Below are positions 7,830 through 17,492 of a DNA stretch of 64,000 bases, piece by piece (the stretch's first letter is position 1; each line of letters starts with the position of its first letter). The DNA lies in the NCBI RefSeq assembly GCF_000092065.1, contig NC_009371.1, forward strand, positions 62,001 through 126,000, given 5' to 3'. Origin of the DNA: Ostreococcus lucimarinus CCE9901. Lineage: Eukaryota > Chlorophyta > Mamiellophyceae > Mamiellales > Bathycoccaceae. The position numbers were made by a program, and so were the translations under genes. Below the pieces are notes generated by a model. That model was not told the origin of the DNA. It ran no database searches and worked only from the letters and a program-made list of their open reading frames with translations.

Positions 7830-10340
7830 CTAGAGATTACACGCCTCGGCACCGCACGCTTGGACGACGCTTGGTCGCTCGGTGCCGACGCCGTCGAACG
7901 GGACGTCGCTCGAGGCAACGAAGACGACTTGTTCGGGCGCAGACGCGCACTTGGGTAAGAATTCCAGGACTTCGCCGATGATGGTGGTGTGCTCGTAACC
8001 AGCGCGTTTTAGCGCTTCGACCGCGGCGTCGGCGCTGGCGCTCGGGAGGGAGGCTAACATCCCGCCCGCGGTTTGCGGATCAAAGAGAAGAGGGTAACGC
8101 GCGGCGCCGGATACGGCGGCTGGATTTGCGATGGCACGCGCCAAGCGCACATTGGCCGGCTGAAGCGAGCTCGTAATGCCGATTTCGACGCACTCTAACG
8201 CCCCAGGAAGCACTGGGAGGGCGTCCATGTCGAGCACGCACGCGGCGCTGCTTCCTTTGCACATCTCCACCAGGTGACCGAGCACGCCGAATCCCGTGAC
8301 GTCGGTGCACGCCGTGGCGCCGTGTTCAAACAAGGTTCGAGCGGCGACCGCGCTGGGCTGTCTCATAGAATCCAAGGCATTGGACACCCACCGTCCCTGC
8401 GCTTTTGATCGCATGTCCGCCGCGAATAGCGTGCCGGTGCCGATGGGCTTGGTGATGATGATTTTGTGACCGGCTCGCATGCCGCCCTTCTTCATCAACT
8501 TTTCCCGCGGTGCGGCGCCGTGCACGGAGAATCCCAGCGATAACTCAGCGCCCTCGGAACTGTGACCGCCGGCCAATCCACATCCAGCGTCGCGTAAAAT
8601 ATCGCACGCACCCGCCATCATTTGATACAACGTCTCCTCCACTTGCGATTCCAATCCGTACGGCACCGTCGCGATTGCAAGCGCGGCGTGCGGGTCGGCA
8701 CCCATGGCCCAGCAGTCTCCGAGCGCGTGCACGGCGGCAATTTGGCCGAAAATGTAAGGGTCGTCCACGAAAGCGCGGAAATAGTCCACGGTCTGCACGC
8801 CAACCATGCCGTCGGGCACAGAAACTACGGCAGCGTCGTCGGGTTGATCGATTCCAACCTCGACGTTCGGGTTCGTCGGAATCGGCTCGAGGCGCTTCAT
8901 CACGCGCGACAGCGTCGTGGCGCCCACCTTGGCGCCACAGCCACCACATCGCATCGGCACCGCGCGAATGGCGGCCATGGTATCTGAGCCCGCGGCGAGC
9001 GCCACTGCGGGTTGCTCGACCTCCGCTTCCTTCATTTCTGGTATCTCTTGATACATTTTCATCCATTTACGGTCAATTTTGTCCTTCCATCGCCACAGGC
9101 GCTCGCCCACGGGGCCGAGACCGCCGAGGGCGAGGTTGCCGTAAGACAACACCGCAGACTTACCGCCGGTGGTGATTAAACCCAAAAATAATTTTTGCGG
9201 GGTGAAATCGACTAAAGGTTCCCCCAGCAACGCACGACGTAGGTTCTTGTCCAACGGAGGCCCTTGACGCACCGCGAAGACTCCCGCCTTTGGTCGCGGA
9301 TGTTTCAGCACGTTTGCAACGTCCCCGGCGGCGAAGATGTTCTTGTGCGACGTCGACTCGAGCGTGGGATTGACTTCGATGAAACCGTTTGCGTCCAACG
9401 CCAAGTTCGTGGACTCGCGCAACCATTTGGCCGCGCCCGCTTGCGTGCACCAAATGCACTCGTCGGCGGAGACGACGCGACCGCTCTCGAGCGTCAATTT
9501 CCCTTGCTCGGCGGTAACCACGCCGTCGCCTTCGATGACGTCCACCCCCGACTCGGCGAAAATATTTAGAAACGTCTTGCGCACCCGCTTAGCGTGCGAC
9601 GGCATCAACGTCCCGCGCGTCACGAGCGTGAACTTGGCCAAGTTTTCATCCATGCCGCGCCGTTTCAACTCCTCTCGCGTGCGATGTCGCATCGAAAGCG
9701 CGAGTTCGGCGCCCCCAGCGCCTCCTCCGACGATCACAACCTCGCAATGCTTCCCCGATTCAATCACGCGTCGCAGCATTGCCTCCCATCGCGCGTTAAA
9801 CCCACATATCGGCTTCACCGGCGTCGCGAACGCCTCCGCGCCTCGCACGTCGCCCGCGCGCGGCGCGATGCCCACGTCAACGCTCGCCACGTCGAATCGC
9901 ACCCCCGGCCTCCCACTCTTCACGATCACTCGCCCATCGTCGTGATCGATCCCGATCGCTTCATCGTGCACGATTCTGAATCCTCCGTTCCGGCACAGCG
10001 GTTCTAAATCCACGCGCGTCTCGTCGTCTTCGTAGTGTCCCGCGACGGCGCCCGGCAGCATGCCCGAGTACGGCGTGTGCAGGTCTTTCGCGATCAGCGT
10101 CACCCGCACTCCCGGCATCGGCGTCATCGCGAGCGATTTCAGCACGTACACGTGCGCGTGACCGCCTCCGACGAGCACCAGGTCCTTGATCGTCGGCGTC
10201 GCCGCGCGCGAGCCGCGCATGTCTGCCGACGACGAAATTGCACTTTTTGTCCCGCGCGTCCCGAAGCGTTTTCTTCGCGACGCGGCGACGAACGACGACG
10301 GGACTCGACGCGGAAGCGCGTGCGAGCGCGCGCTCGGCAT
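7830..10340 (-). CDS. SELD: FAD/NAD-dependent oxidoreductase fused to selenophosphate synthetase (SelD)
   Basis: This 836-residue protein joins two enzymes. Residues about 50-420 form an NDH-2-like pyridine nucleotide-disulfide oxidoreductase, with dinucleotide motifs LVLVGGGHAHVYVL and EVVIVGGGAGGAEL and the late FAD motif NIFAAGDVAN. From about residue 455 it is selenophosphate synthetase, with MRCGGCGAKVG (residues 463-473). Cys468 aligns with the catalytic Cys/Sec of SelD, and Lys471 with its partner lysine. GGHSSEGAEL and DPQTAGGML are also present. It should make selenophosphate from selenide and ATP for Sec-tRNA. The oxidoreductase part may supply selenide, which is inference. A basic N-terminal 45 residues suggest organelle targeting. 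The stop is TAG, so no Sec read-through is needed. Confidence 0.92.
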   Translation of the reverse strand: MPSARSHALPRRVPSSFVAASRRKRFGTRGTKSAISSSADMRGSRAATPTIKDLVLVGGGHAHVYVLKSLAMTPMPGVRVTLIAKDLHTPYSGMLPGAVAGHYEDDETRVDLEPLCRNGGFRIVHDEAIGIDHDDGRVIVKSGRPGVRFDVASVDVGIAPRAGDVRGAEAFATPVKPICGFNARWEAMLRRVIESGKHCEVVIVGGGAGGAELALSMRHRTREELKRRGMDENLAKFTLVTRGTLMPSHAKRVRKTFLNIFAESGVDVIEGDGVVTAEQGKLTLESGRVVSADECIWCTQAGAAKWLRESTNLALDANGFIEVNPTLESTSHKNIFAAGDVANVLKHPRPKAGVFAVRQGPPLDKNLRRALLGEPLVDFTPQKLFLGLITTGGKSAVLSYGNLALGGLGPVGERLWRWKDKIDRKWMKMYQEIPEMKEAEVEQPAVALAAGSDTMAAIRAVPMRCGGCGAKVGATTLSRVMKRLEPIPTNPNVEVGIDQPDDAAVVSVPDGMVGVQTVDYFRAFVDDPYIFGQIAAVHALGDCWAMGADPHAALAIATVPYGLESQVEETLYQMMAGACDILRDAGCGLAGGHSSEGAELSLGFSVHGAAPREKLMKKGGMRAGHKIIITKPIGTGTLFAADMRSKAQGRWVSNALDSMRQPSAVAARTLFEHGATACTDVTGFGVLGHLVEMCKGSSAACVLDMDALPVLPGALECVEIGITSSLQPANVRLARAIANPAAVSGAARYPLLFDPQTAGGMLASLPSASADAAVEALKRAGYEHTTIIGEVLEFLPKCASAPEQVVFVASSDVPFDGVGTERPSVVQACGAEACNL

Positions 10341-10457
10341 GCACGCGCGACGGGCGCGAGTCGCGCCGCGCGCGCGTCGAGGTGTGCGGGGACGATCGCG
10401 CGATTCACGACGACGACGACGACGGACAAAGCGGCGCTGCGGGGTGTGACTACAAGA

Positions 10458-11573
10458 CTAGAAGCGACCGCCGCCGAAGATGCGACGTAAAATAAATCGA
10501 ATGATCTGCTGAAGGATGCGCGCGCCGAAGGTGGCGACGAATCTGACGAACGCTATTCGAGCGACTCGAGCGGCGCCGACGGCGAGCTCCACGAGCGGAT
10601 TCACGCCCACGACGGAACCGGGCGGTGGAGGCGCTCTCGCGCCGCGCGCGGCGCCCGCGCTCGTCGATTGTTGACGCCAAGGATCTTGCGCGCCGCCGCC
10701 GCGACCGACGACGCGTTCGGTGACGCTCTCGCTCACGACGCCGTTCGGCGCTCGAGATCGAACGACGCGCCGGATAACCGTCTCCCCTCGCGCGTTCACG
10801 TACGACGTCTCCGAGATCTCGTTCGCGACTTGTTCGCTGAACAACGTTTTGAATAAATCGTTCAAATCGTACGCGCTCATCCCGCGCCCGAACGCGAACC
10901 CTCCCGCGCCGAACCCCGGCGCGCCGAATCCCGGCGCGCCGAATCCCGGCGCCCGCCCTCGCGTCGCCGCTTCCCGCATCGCTCGCTCGAGCTCGCGTAT
11001 GAAACTCGACGAATCGTTCCCAAACATTTCCCTAAACACCCTCTCCGCGTCCTCGCGCGTGAAATCTCGCCTGTACTCGTACCCGTACCCTCCCGGCGTC
11101 TCGCCGCCGCGACGCGCGTTCGCCGCCCGCGCGCGTCTCGCGAAATCCTCCGCGCCGCCGCCGCGTCCTCCCCCTCCAGACGCCCTCGCGCGTCGCTCTC
11201 CCCCCCCCGGCGCGCTCAGCGCCTGATACGCCGCGCTTATCCTCTTGAATCGCGCCTCCGCGCGCGCCTTCGCGTCGCCCTGGTGCCGGTCCGGGTGCCA
11301 CTTCAGCGCCTCCCGTCGATACGCCCGCTTCACCTCGTCCGCGCTCGCGCCGCGCGCGACGCCGAGCAGCGCGTGCGGATCGTCCTCGATCGTCGACGCG
11401 GCGTACGCGCGCGCGGATTCGCGACGCCGCGCGTTTCCGTCGCGCCGTTGAAAATCATCCGTCGCGCCTCGCGTCGCCTCCCGGACGCGCGACGCGACGC
11501 GCGCGGCGTCCGACGCGCGCGCCGGACGCGCGCCGGACGCGCGCTTTCCGACGCGCGACGCGACGCGCCGCAT
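10458..11573 (-). CDS. DnaJ/Hsp40-type co-chaperone (J protein), probably organellar
   Basis: The 371-residue protein starts with about 60 Arg/Ala/Ser-rich residues, typical of a mitochondrial or plastid presequence. A J domain follows at about 65-130, with [20 protein letters not shown] and the HPD motif in WHPDRHQGD, so it should stimulate an Hsp70 ATPase. A Gly/Arg-rich linker, then a GFGAP repeat (three near-identical 15-bp units around 10905-10950), follow. There are no CxxCxGxG zinc repeats. The C-terminus is hydrophobic and amphipathic (about 325-371), which may anchor it to a membrane. It is divergent from the phosphatase fusion gene, with 109 bp between the starts. Confidence 0.88.
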   Translation of the reverse strand: MRRVASRVGKRASGARPARASDAARVASRVREATRGATDDFQRRDGNARRRESARAYAASTIEDDPHALLGVARGASADEVKRAYRREALKWHPDRHQGDAKARAEARFKRISAAYQALSAPGGGERRARASGGGGRGGGAEDFARRARAANARRGGETPGGYGYEYRRDFTREDAERVFREMFGNDSSSFIRELERAMREAATRGRAPGFGAPGFGAPGFGAGGFAFGRGMSAYDLNDLFKTLFSEQVANEISETSYVNARGETVIRRVVRSRAPNGVVSESVTERVVGRGGGAQDPWRQQSTSAGAARGARAPPPPGSVVGVNPLVELAVGAARVARIAFVRFVATFGARILQQIIRFILRRIFGGGRF

Positions 11574-11682
11574 CGCGAATCCGCGCGTCGCGGAGTGACG
11601 CGCGCTTTATCCATCGGTGTGAGAACGTGGTCGGCACTCATCGCCGCGCGCGCGTCGCCGCGCGTCGCGGTTCGAGCGCGCG

Positions 11683-13683
11683 ATGCGCGTCGCGACGTCC
11701 GCGACGTCCGCGCGCGCGCTCGGCGCGCCGTCCCTCGCGCGCGCCGTCCCTCGCGCGCCGCGAATCGCGCGCGCGAACCGCGCGCGATGGATGAAGCGCG
11801 CGCGCGCGACGACGACGACGCGCGACGACGCGACGAGAGACGACGACGACGCGCGCGCGGCGACGATTCACGTGCCGTCGCTCGTGCGGCGCATGCGAGC
11901 GATCGCGCGGCGCGGATGCGCGATCATTCGAGAGGTGACGGAGGGCGGCGACGTCGGCGCGCGGGACAAGGGCGGCGCGCAGCGGGCGGACGGGACGTAC
12001 GTGGCGGACGCGCAGACGGAGGCGGATCGACGCGTGGAGGCGATGGCGATCGGTGCGCTGCGAGCGTTTTCGAAGGATTTGAATCTGGTGGCGGAGGAGA
12101 GCTTCGAGTGCGCGGCGACGATCGAGGCGTACGCGGGGGCGGGGGAGTGGACGACGATCGCGGATCTGGAGGCGGAGGACGAGGACGAGGCGGACGAGAC
12201 GTGGGCGCCGGAACTGAGAAAACCGATCGCGGCGTCGAGGGTGGCGGTGTATTGCGATCCGTTGGATGGGACGAACGAGTACGCGGCGGGTGAGCGGGAG
12301 GCGATCACGGTGCTGTTGGGGGTGGCGGTGGACGGGACGCCGCGCGCGGGGGTCATCGGACAGCCGTTTCACGAGCGCGGGAAGAGCGAGGATTTGGGTC
12401 GGGTGGTTTGGGGAGGCGCCGGCGTCGGCGTGCACGGATTGGACATCGCCGAAGACGCGCTGGCGCCGCCCGTGCCGCCGCACGGCGCGCACGTGGTGGC
12501 GGTGAATAGGAATTTACGAGAAAACAGACAGGCGCCCGTGCTCGAGGCGTTGCAATCGCGCGTGGACGTCGTCATCAGCGCCACGGGATTTCATTATTTG
12601 ATGCTCCTGGAGCGGCGCGCGCACAGCGCTTTATTACTTAGGAAAGCGTCAAAGAAGTGGGACACGTGCGCGGGGGAGGCGCTGCTGCGTGCGACGGGAG
12701 GAATCGTCACCGACACCGTCGGTCGGCGGTACGACTACTCGTACAACTTGAACGCGTTGCCGAATCTGAGCGGCATGGCGGCGAGTTTAGACGTCGGCAT
12801 GCACTGCGAGATGACGGGAATCATTCGAGACGTCATCGAACCGCTCGGTGATTATCCGTACGACGTCGATGATCCCTCCATCAGACCGAGCGTGCTCGAC
12901 GGCGTGCAAACGCCCGCCGGCGGCTGGCGCGCCGTCACGGTGGACGTCGGCGGATGTCTCATCGAGCCTCGCGAACGCGTCGCTGACGTGTACGCGCGCA
13001 CCGCGCGCTCGATCGGTATCGATTACGTAACCAGCGAAACCGCGTCGCACGATTTCAAAGAGGCTTTCGCCAAGTTTCGCGGCTCGGATGAACCGAACGC
13101 CATGCGATACTACGACGACGGGAAATCGTTTTGGCGTAAAGTCATCGCGCACGTGTTATCGCGCGGCGGGGCTCGAGCTTCCGCGGATGACGCCGTCGTG
13201 GAAACGATGTTGACGAAGCTGTATGAATATTACGAGCACCCGAGCGCGTGGTACGTCGCGCACGGCGCCGTCGACGCCATCTCCCGACTCCGAAGATCCG
13301 GCGTCAAAGTCGCCGTGGCGTCGAATTGGGATTCCAGGTTACCTAAACTTTTGGAATCCCTCGATTTGGCGCGACATTTCGACGCCATCGTCGTCTCAGC
13401 CATCGAAGGGTGCGAAAAGCCATCCAAAGAGTTCTTCACGAAGTGTCTCAACGCCGTGGACGTCCCCGCGTCTGCGACTTTACACGTCGGCGACGACGAG
13501 CGAAACGACGTCTCCGGCGCCGTCGCCGCCGATTTCGCGTGCGCCGTCCTGTGGGCGCCGCCGCGTCCCGCCACCGCTTCCAGTCCCGCCCCCGCCCCGC
13601 GCGTGCGAGACTTCAACGAGCTCACCGACGCGATATTATCCGCCAACCGCGCGCACGTCACCCACAAACACTATTTTCAGTAA
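11683..13683 (+). CDS. Inositol-monophosphatase-family (PAP phosphatase-like) domain fused to a HAD hydrolase domain
   Basis: This is a 666-residue two-domain protein. Residues about 60-400 are an IMPase-fold phosphatase: the metal motif DPLDGTNEY (about 191) and WDTCAGEALLRATGG (about 326) are intact, and the acidic helix LVAEES is present. The family includes 3'(2'),5'-bisphosphate nucleotidases that clear PAP after sulfotransfer. Residues about 415-650 are a HAD domain most like HDHD3: TVDVGGCLIEP, VAVASNWDSRLP, EKPSKEFF and HVGDDERNDV. The second Asp of the usual DxD pair is Gly, as in other DxxG-type or HDHD3-like members, so HAD activity is uncertain. The N-terminal 50 residues resemble a transit peptide. 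An alternative start is the ATG at 11788. Confidence 0.87.
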   Translation: MRVATSATSARALGAPSLARAVPRAPRIARANRARWMKRARATTTTRDDATRDDDDARAATIHVPSLVRRMRAIARRGCAIIREVTEGGDVGARDKGGAQRADGTYVADAQTEADRRVEAMAIGALRAFSKDLNLVAEESFECAATIEAYAGAGEWTTIADLEAEDEDEADETWAPELRKPIAASRVAVYCDPLDGTNEYAAGEREAITVLLGVAVDGTPRAGVIGQPFHERGKSEDLGRVVWGGAGVGVHGLDIAEDALAPPVPPHGAHVVAVNRNLRENRQAPVLEALQSRVDVVISATGFHYLMLLERRAHSALLLRKASKKWDTCAGEALLRATGGIVTDTVGRRYDYSYNLNALPNLSGMAASLDVGMHCEMTGIIRDVIEPLGDYPYDVDDPSIRPSVLDGVQTPAGGWRAVTVDVGGCLIEPRERVADVYARTARSIGIDYVTSETASHDFKEAFAKFRGSDEPNAMRYYDDGKSFWRKVIAHVLSRGGARASADDAVVETMLTKLYEYYEHPSAWYVAHGAVDAISRLRRSGVKVAVASNWDSRLPKLLESLDLARHFDAIVVSAIEGCEKPSKEFFTKCLNAVDVPASATLHVGDDERNDVSGAVAADFACAVLWAPPRPATASSPAPAPRVRDFNELTDAILSANRAHVTHKHYFQ

Positions 13684-14031
13684 CCGTCGCGCGAATCGAT
13701 TCGATCTCGCGATGTAACATCGAGCCCGCGCGTCCACATGGGACACCTTGACCCCTCACACGGCGTCGCGTCGTTCGCGCGGTCGTCATCGGCGCCCGTG
13801 AAACGTCTTTAGAACCACCCTCGTTCGCCGCGCGGGCTGGACCTCGCGTCGTCTCGCGTCGTCGGACGTCATCTTTCCCGCGTTCGGCGCGTTTGGCTTG
13901 AAATCTCATCGCGGCGGCGTTCGGGTTCGTCGCGCGCGCGAGTCGTCGTCGAACGTCGCGCGGCGAAGTCATCGATCGCCGTGGATTCGTTCGGAAGACT
14001 TCGCGTGCGCGCCGTTTGCGCGACGTAGACG
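13684..14031 (+). other. Intergenic region upstream of the KH gene
   Basis: 348 bp between two same-strand genes. It should hold the 3' end of the phosphatase fusion transcript and the promoter and 5' UTR of the KH gene. No convincing ORF, RNA gene or repeat is visible. The reading frames present are Arg-rich by-products of high GC. Confidence 0.5.
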
Positions 14032-15747
14032 ATGGAACCCGCGGGACGACGACGCCGGGACCGACGGGCGCCGAGCGCCGGGACGTCGCGGTCGGCGTCG
14101 CCGGCGAACGCGCCGTCGGGACGCGCTTCTTCAGATTTTACGCCGCAAACGCCGACGACGCGAGATCGCGAGAGCGCGCGCGCGGTGCCGACGGCAGCGG
14201 TTCAAGCGCAGACGCAACCACCGTTGCCACCGACGCCACCGCCGGACGCGAAGACGGGAGATGTGAAAATTTTGGGTCGGCGACATCGCGAGCGCGGCGG
14301 CGGCGGGCGAGGCGCGGGACGCGGGACGTCGCCGGGAGCGGTGGCGCGAGCGCCGGTGGCGGTCCCGGTCGCGAGCGATCACTCGGTGTCGCCCACGCAC
14401 GGCGCACACGTGCCGAGTCACGTACCGAGCCCGATGAGTTTGGACTCGCCGAGCGCGCGCGCGGCGCAAGGACGCGAAGTTATCGATTTGAGCGCGGAAA
14501 TGTACGAGGACGAACAGCCGTACGTGGAAATTTTGCACATTCCGAACAACAAGGTTGGATTGGTGATCGGACGCGACGGACGACACGTTGGATTCGTACA
14601 GAATCGCACGGGGACGCGGATATCGATCGCGAGAGATTCGTGGGATGGGTCTAGGCGACGCGTGGAAATCGAAGGACCGCCGGAGCGGTGCCGGGAGGCG
14701 GCGACGATGATTCAGCGACTGATCGCATCCGCGGATGATCGCGATCGGGAGATCAGTGAGGGCGCGATCAGGGCGTTGTTTGAGGGGTTGGAGGTCGCGG
14801 AAACCGCGGTGATGGCGGCGAACGTCGTCGCGAGTCAACGGGCGAGGGAAGAATTGGCGGACGACGCGGATGCGCAATTCGACGATTCGTCGGCGGATTT
14901 CGACGGTCGCGGTATGCCTGGCGCGCCGCGAGGTGCGCCACCGTCCGCGAGACAAGGACCGGCGACGGCGACGATGACGATTCCGCACACGAAAGTCGGG
15001 ATGATCATCGGTCGGGGCGGAGATAACGTCAAGTACATTCAGCAACAGACGCACGCGCGGATTCAGATTCAGACGGATGCGGAGACGCCCGAGGGCGCGC
15101 CCAATCGTATGGTTTACCTTCGCGGTCCCGTGGAAGCCTGCCGTCACGCCGCGCGATTGATCAACGATATGTGCATCGGTCGAGTGCTCATTCACGCGCC
15201 CGTGCCGCATCACGGAGCTTTGATGACGCCAGCCATGCCCGGAGAACCGCTCGATCGCGGCGATCGCGGCGCGGGGAAAGCCGTCGCGTCCGGGGGCGGT
15301 GGCGCGCCGCCGTACCCGAGCTCGAGATCGGCGTACGGACCGATGCAAATCGATTACTCCGCGATACCCGCGATGTACCCACCGCCGTATTTCGGGCAGC
15401 CTTACACGGGACTTTACAACGTCGGCGCGTACCCTCACGAGATGATGCCGTACTGGAACCAATACGCGACGTACTACGGTCAGCCGCCGATGATGACTCC
15501 GTACGATCTGGGCGGCAAGGAAGGACAGACGGTGTACTACGAACAACCCGCGACGCCACCGTTTCGTTACGGCGAGGAAATCGAGCGCGGCCAGGGTGAA
15601 AGCGAAGGCGAGGTCGAGGTCGAGGGCGAAGGCGTCGCCGAGCCCCAACCGCGCGCCGATTCGCCCTCGTCGCCCGAATCGAAAGACGCCGTCTCGGACT
15701 CCACGCGATCTCCGACGACGCCCAAACAACACCAGCGGCAAACATGA
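14032..15747 (+). CDS. RNA-binding protein with two KH domains
   Basis: This 571-residue protein has a long disordered Pro/Arg/Gly N-terminus. KH1 (about 163-233) has NNKVGLVIGRDGRHVGF with GxxG loop GRDG; KH2 (about 312-385) has HTKVGMIIGRGGDNVKYIQ with loop GRGG. Both loops keep the glycines needed to bind single-stranded RNA or DNA. The C-terminal half is rich in Tyr, Pro, Gly and Met (NQYATYYGQPP) and ends in an acidic/Ser-rich tail, a make-up common in proteins that form RNP condensates. The arrangement recalls FUBP/KSRP- or BTR1-like regulators of splicing, mRNA stability or transcription. The start is the first in-frame ATG. Confidence 0.88.
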   Translation: MEPAGRRRRDRRAPSAGTSRSASPANAPSGRASSDFTPQTPTTRDRESARAVPTAAVQAQTQPPLPPTPPPDAKTGDVKILGRRHRERGGGGRGAGRGTSPGAVARAPVAVPVASDHSVSPTHGAHVPSHVPSPMSLDSPSARAAQGREVIDLSAEMYEDEQPYVEILHIPNNKVGLVIGRDGRHVGFVQNRTGTRISIARDSWDGSRRRVEIEGPPERCREAATMIQRLIASADDRDREISEGAIRALFEGLEVAETAVMAANVVASQRAREELADDADAQFDDSSADFDGRGMPGAPRGAPPSARQGPATATMTIPHTKVGMIIGRGGDNVKYIQQQTHARIQIQTDAETPEGAPNRMVYLRGPVEACRHAARLINDMCIGRVLIHAPVPHHGALMTPAMPGEPLDRGDRGAGKAVASGGGGAPPYPSSRSAYGPMQIDYSAIPAMYPPPYFGQPYTGLYNVGAYPHEMMPYWNQYATYYGQPPMMTPYDLGGKEGQTVYYEQPATPPFRYGEEIERGQGESEGEVEVEGEGVAEPQPRADSPSSPESKDAVSDSTRSPTTPKQHQRQT

Positions 15748-15931
15748 CGCGACGCGCGAGACGAACGAGCTCGACGAGACGCTCGCGAACGAATTTGACG
15801 AGACGCCGCGAACCGCGAACCGCGCCGAGCGCAGACTTCGCTCGCGCGCTACGCGCAATCAATCATCATTACACCGATCGCTCGCCAATCTCTCACACAC
15901 CTATCCAATCCATCGTTTAAAATCGCGTCGG

Positions 15932-16081
15932 TCACCGCCGCCGTCGCAGTCCCAGAACCCCTTTCCCCGCGCGTCGCGCCTCTCGCGTCACCGCGCTCGC
16001 CACCGCGTCCAGCTCCAACCTCGCCCGCTCGCTCCTCGACCGCGCCACCATCACCGCCGCGCTCACCACCGCGATCACCAT
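15932..16081 (-). CDS. Possible small single-pass membrane protein or last exon (49 residues)
   Basis: A 49-codon minus-strand ORF encodes a clean hydrophobic helix (MVIAVVSAAVMVA) followed by an amphipathic, Arg/Glu-rich helix. This is more protein-like than anything else in the 700 bp between the KH and Sen54 genes. The frame is open slightly upstream (RRTILCV), and a CTGAC plus AG lie just before it, so it may be the last exon of a spliced gene. I could not find a convincing upstream exon. It could also be noise in 3' UTR sequence. Confidence 0.25.
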   Translation of the reverse strand: MVIAVVSAAVMVARSRSERARLELDAVASAVTREARRAGKGVLGLRRRR

Positions 16082-16452
16082 CACGCACAGGATCGTCCTG
16101 CGTCATCGCGCGCGTCCGCGCGTCGGAGTCAGTCTCTCGTCTCGCGTCGCGCGCGCGCGCGTCGTCGTCGTCGTCGTCGCGCGCGCCTGTGTTTCCGTCG
16201 GAGCCATCGCGGGGTGTTCGGCAGGTCGAGCCCGCGCCCGCGCAGCGACTTGACGCTCGACATCGCGTGCTCGATGTGCGTCAGCGAATCGCTTCGACGC
16301 ATCGCGCGCGACGACGCGACGCGACGGCGCGACGCGACGGCGCGTCGCGAAGTGCGAACGCGGTCGAGCGGTCGACGGTCGAGGGCGACGCGCGCGGCAT
16401 CGCGCGACGCGCGCGCGACGGCGCGACGCGAGGACGCGCGCGCGACGGGGGG
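16082..16452. other. Intergenic region before Sen54, low-complexity GC-rich
   Basis: About 370 bp holding a short GTC-triplet run near 16158-16180 and Arg-coding low-complexity sequence. It should contain the Sen54 promoter. The Sen54 frame stays open upstream to 16189, but that stretch has no family likeness and was left out of the gene. Confidence 0.4.
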
Positions 16453-17457
16453 ATGGCGACGGAGGCGGCGACGCGCGACGCGCGCGGCGCGGTGTTCAGG
16501 CGCGGCGCGAAGGCGACGCAGACGCCGGTGGATGGGGCGCTGAGCGAGGCGCAAAAAACGCGACGCGCGAGCGCGCTGGCGTCGCTGCGCGCGCACTGCG
16601 ACGCGACGCGAGGGCAGAAGAGCGCGGTGATGCCGTGCGCGATCTGGCGGGCGACGAAACGGCGCGCGGAGGTGGTGAGACACCGAGGAAGGCATTTTAC
16701 GCGATTCGGGTGCGCGCGCGGCGACGGCGTGTGGCTGAGCGCGGAGGAGTGCGCGTTTTTGGTGGAAACGGAGCGGTTGGCGCTGTTCTTCAGCGAGAAG
16801 GACGAGCGATGCGCGAGCGTGCGCGCGGTGTATCGCCTGATGGCGCGGGTGGGGGTGTCGCGGGAGGCGTACCTGGCGTACGCGCACGTGTGCCGGTTGG
16901 GATACGTGTGCCGACGGTTCGGGAGCGCGTGGACGATGGAGGCGAGGGCGAGCGATGCGGACTTGGTCGCGGCGACGGAGGGGTTGGGAATTTGGAAGCG
17001 CGCGCGAGAGGGCGAGGACGGTGCCGTGGACGACGATCGGGACGCGGTGAAGAGACGGAAAATCGCGCCGTCGACGCGCGAGATTAAAAAGACGCCGAGG
17101 CAGCGAGAATTACAGAGTCGGCGGTGGTGGTTCGCGTCTGGCGCGATCGAACACGAGTGGATCGGGCCGGAAATAGATGCGGCGATCGAGGCGAACGCAA
17201 AACCGCCGTATGCGATGACTTTGGAGTACGACGAGACGCCCGTGCGCGTGGCGCCGACGTTTCAGGTGTACCAACCGAATAGGAATTTTAGCAAAAAGTC
17301 ACCAGACCCGGTGAGTTTTTACCTGTACGTCGCGTCGGAGCGACCACCGAACGGGCGAGAGACGCGATCGCTCATAGAGCAAGCGAATGGGAAGCCAGTG
17401 CGCGTGGCGAGCTGTCGACAGTCGACGGTTATGATGTTTACGCTGTCAGACGCCTGA
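16453..17457 (+). CDS. SEN54: tRNA-splicing endonuclease subunit Sen54-like
   Basis: With the start placed at MATEAATRDARGAVFR, the protein has 334 residues. The N-terminal Sen54 domain is seen as GVWLSAEECAFLVETERLAL (about 92-111) and AYAHVCRLGYVCRRFGS (about 141-157), matching the family pattern of a helix pair ending in a YxxYxxLKRxGY-like segment. The C-terminus (SFYLYVASERPP, then PVRVASCRQSTVMMFTLSDA) fits the nuclease-fold tail of structural subunits, which lack the catalytic triad. Its role would be holding pre-tRNA in the Sen2/Sen34 complex. It ends 35 bp from the convergent GNAT gene. Confidence 0.8.
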   Translation: MATEAATRDARGAVFRRGAKATQTPVDGALSEAQKTRRASALASLRAHCDATRGQKSAVMPCAIWRATKRRAEVVRHRGRHFTRFGCARGDGVWLSAEECAFLVETERLALFFSEKDERCASVRAVYRLMARVGVSREAYLAYAHVCRLGYVCRRFGSAWTMEARASDADLVAATEGLGIWKRAREGEDGAVDDDRDAVKRRKIAPSTREIKKTPRQRELQSRRWWFASGAIEHEWIGPEIDAAIEANAKPPYAMTLEYDETPVRVAPTFQVYQPNRNFSKKSPDPVSFYLYVASERPPNGRETRSLIEQANGKPVRVASCRQSTVMMFTLSDA

Positions 17458-17492
17458 AGACGAAATTGTAAAGTAAAATTCTGTTGGTAAAA

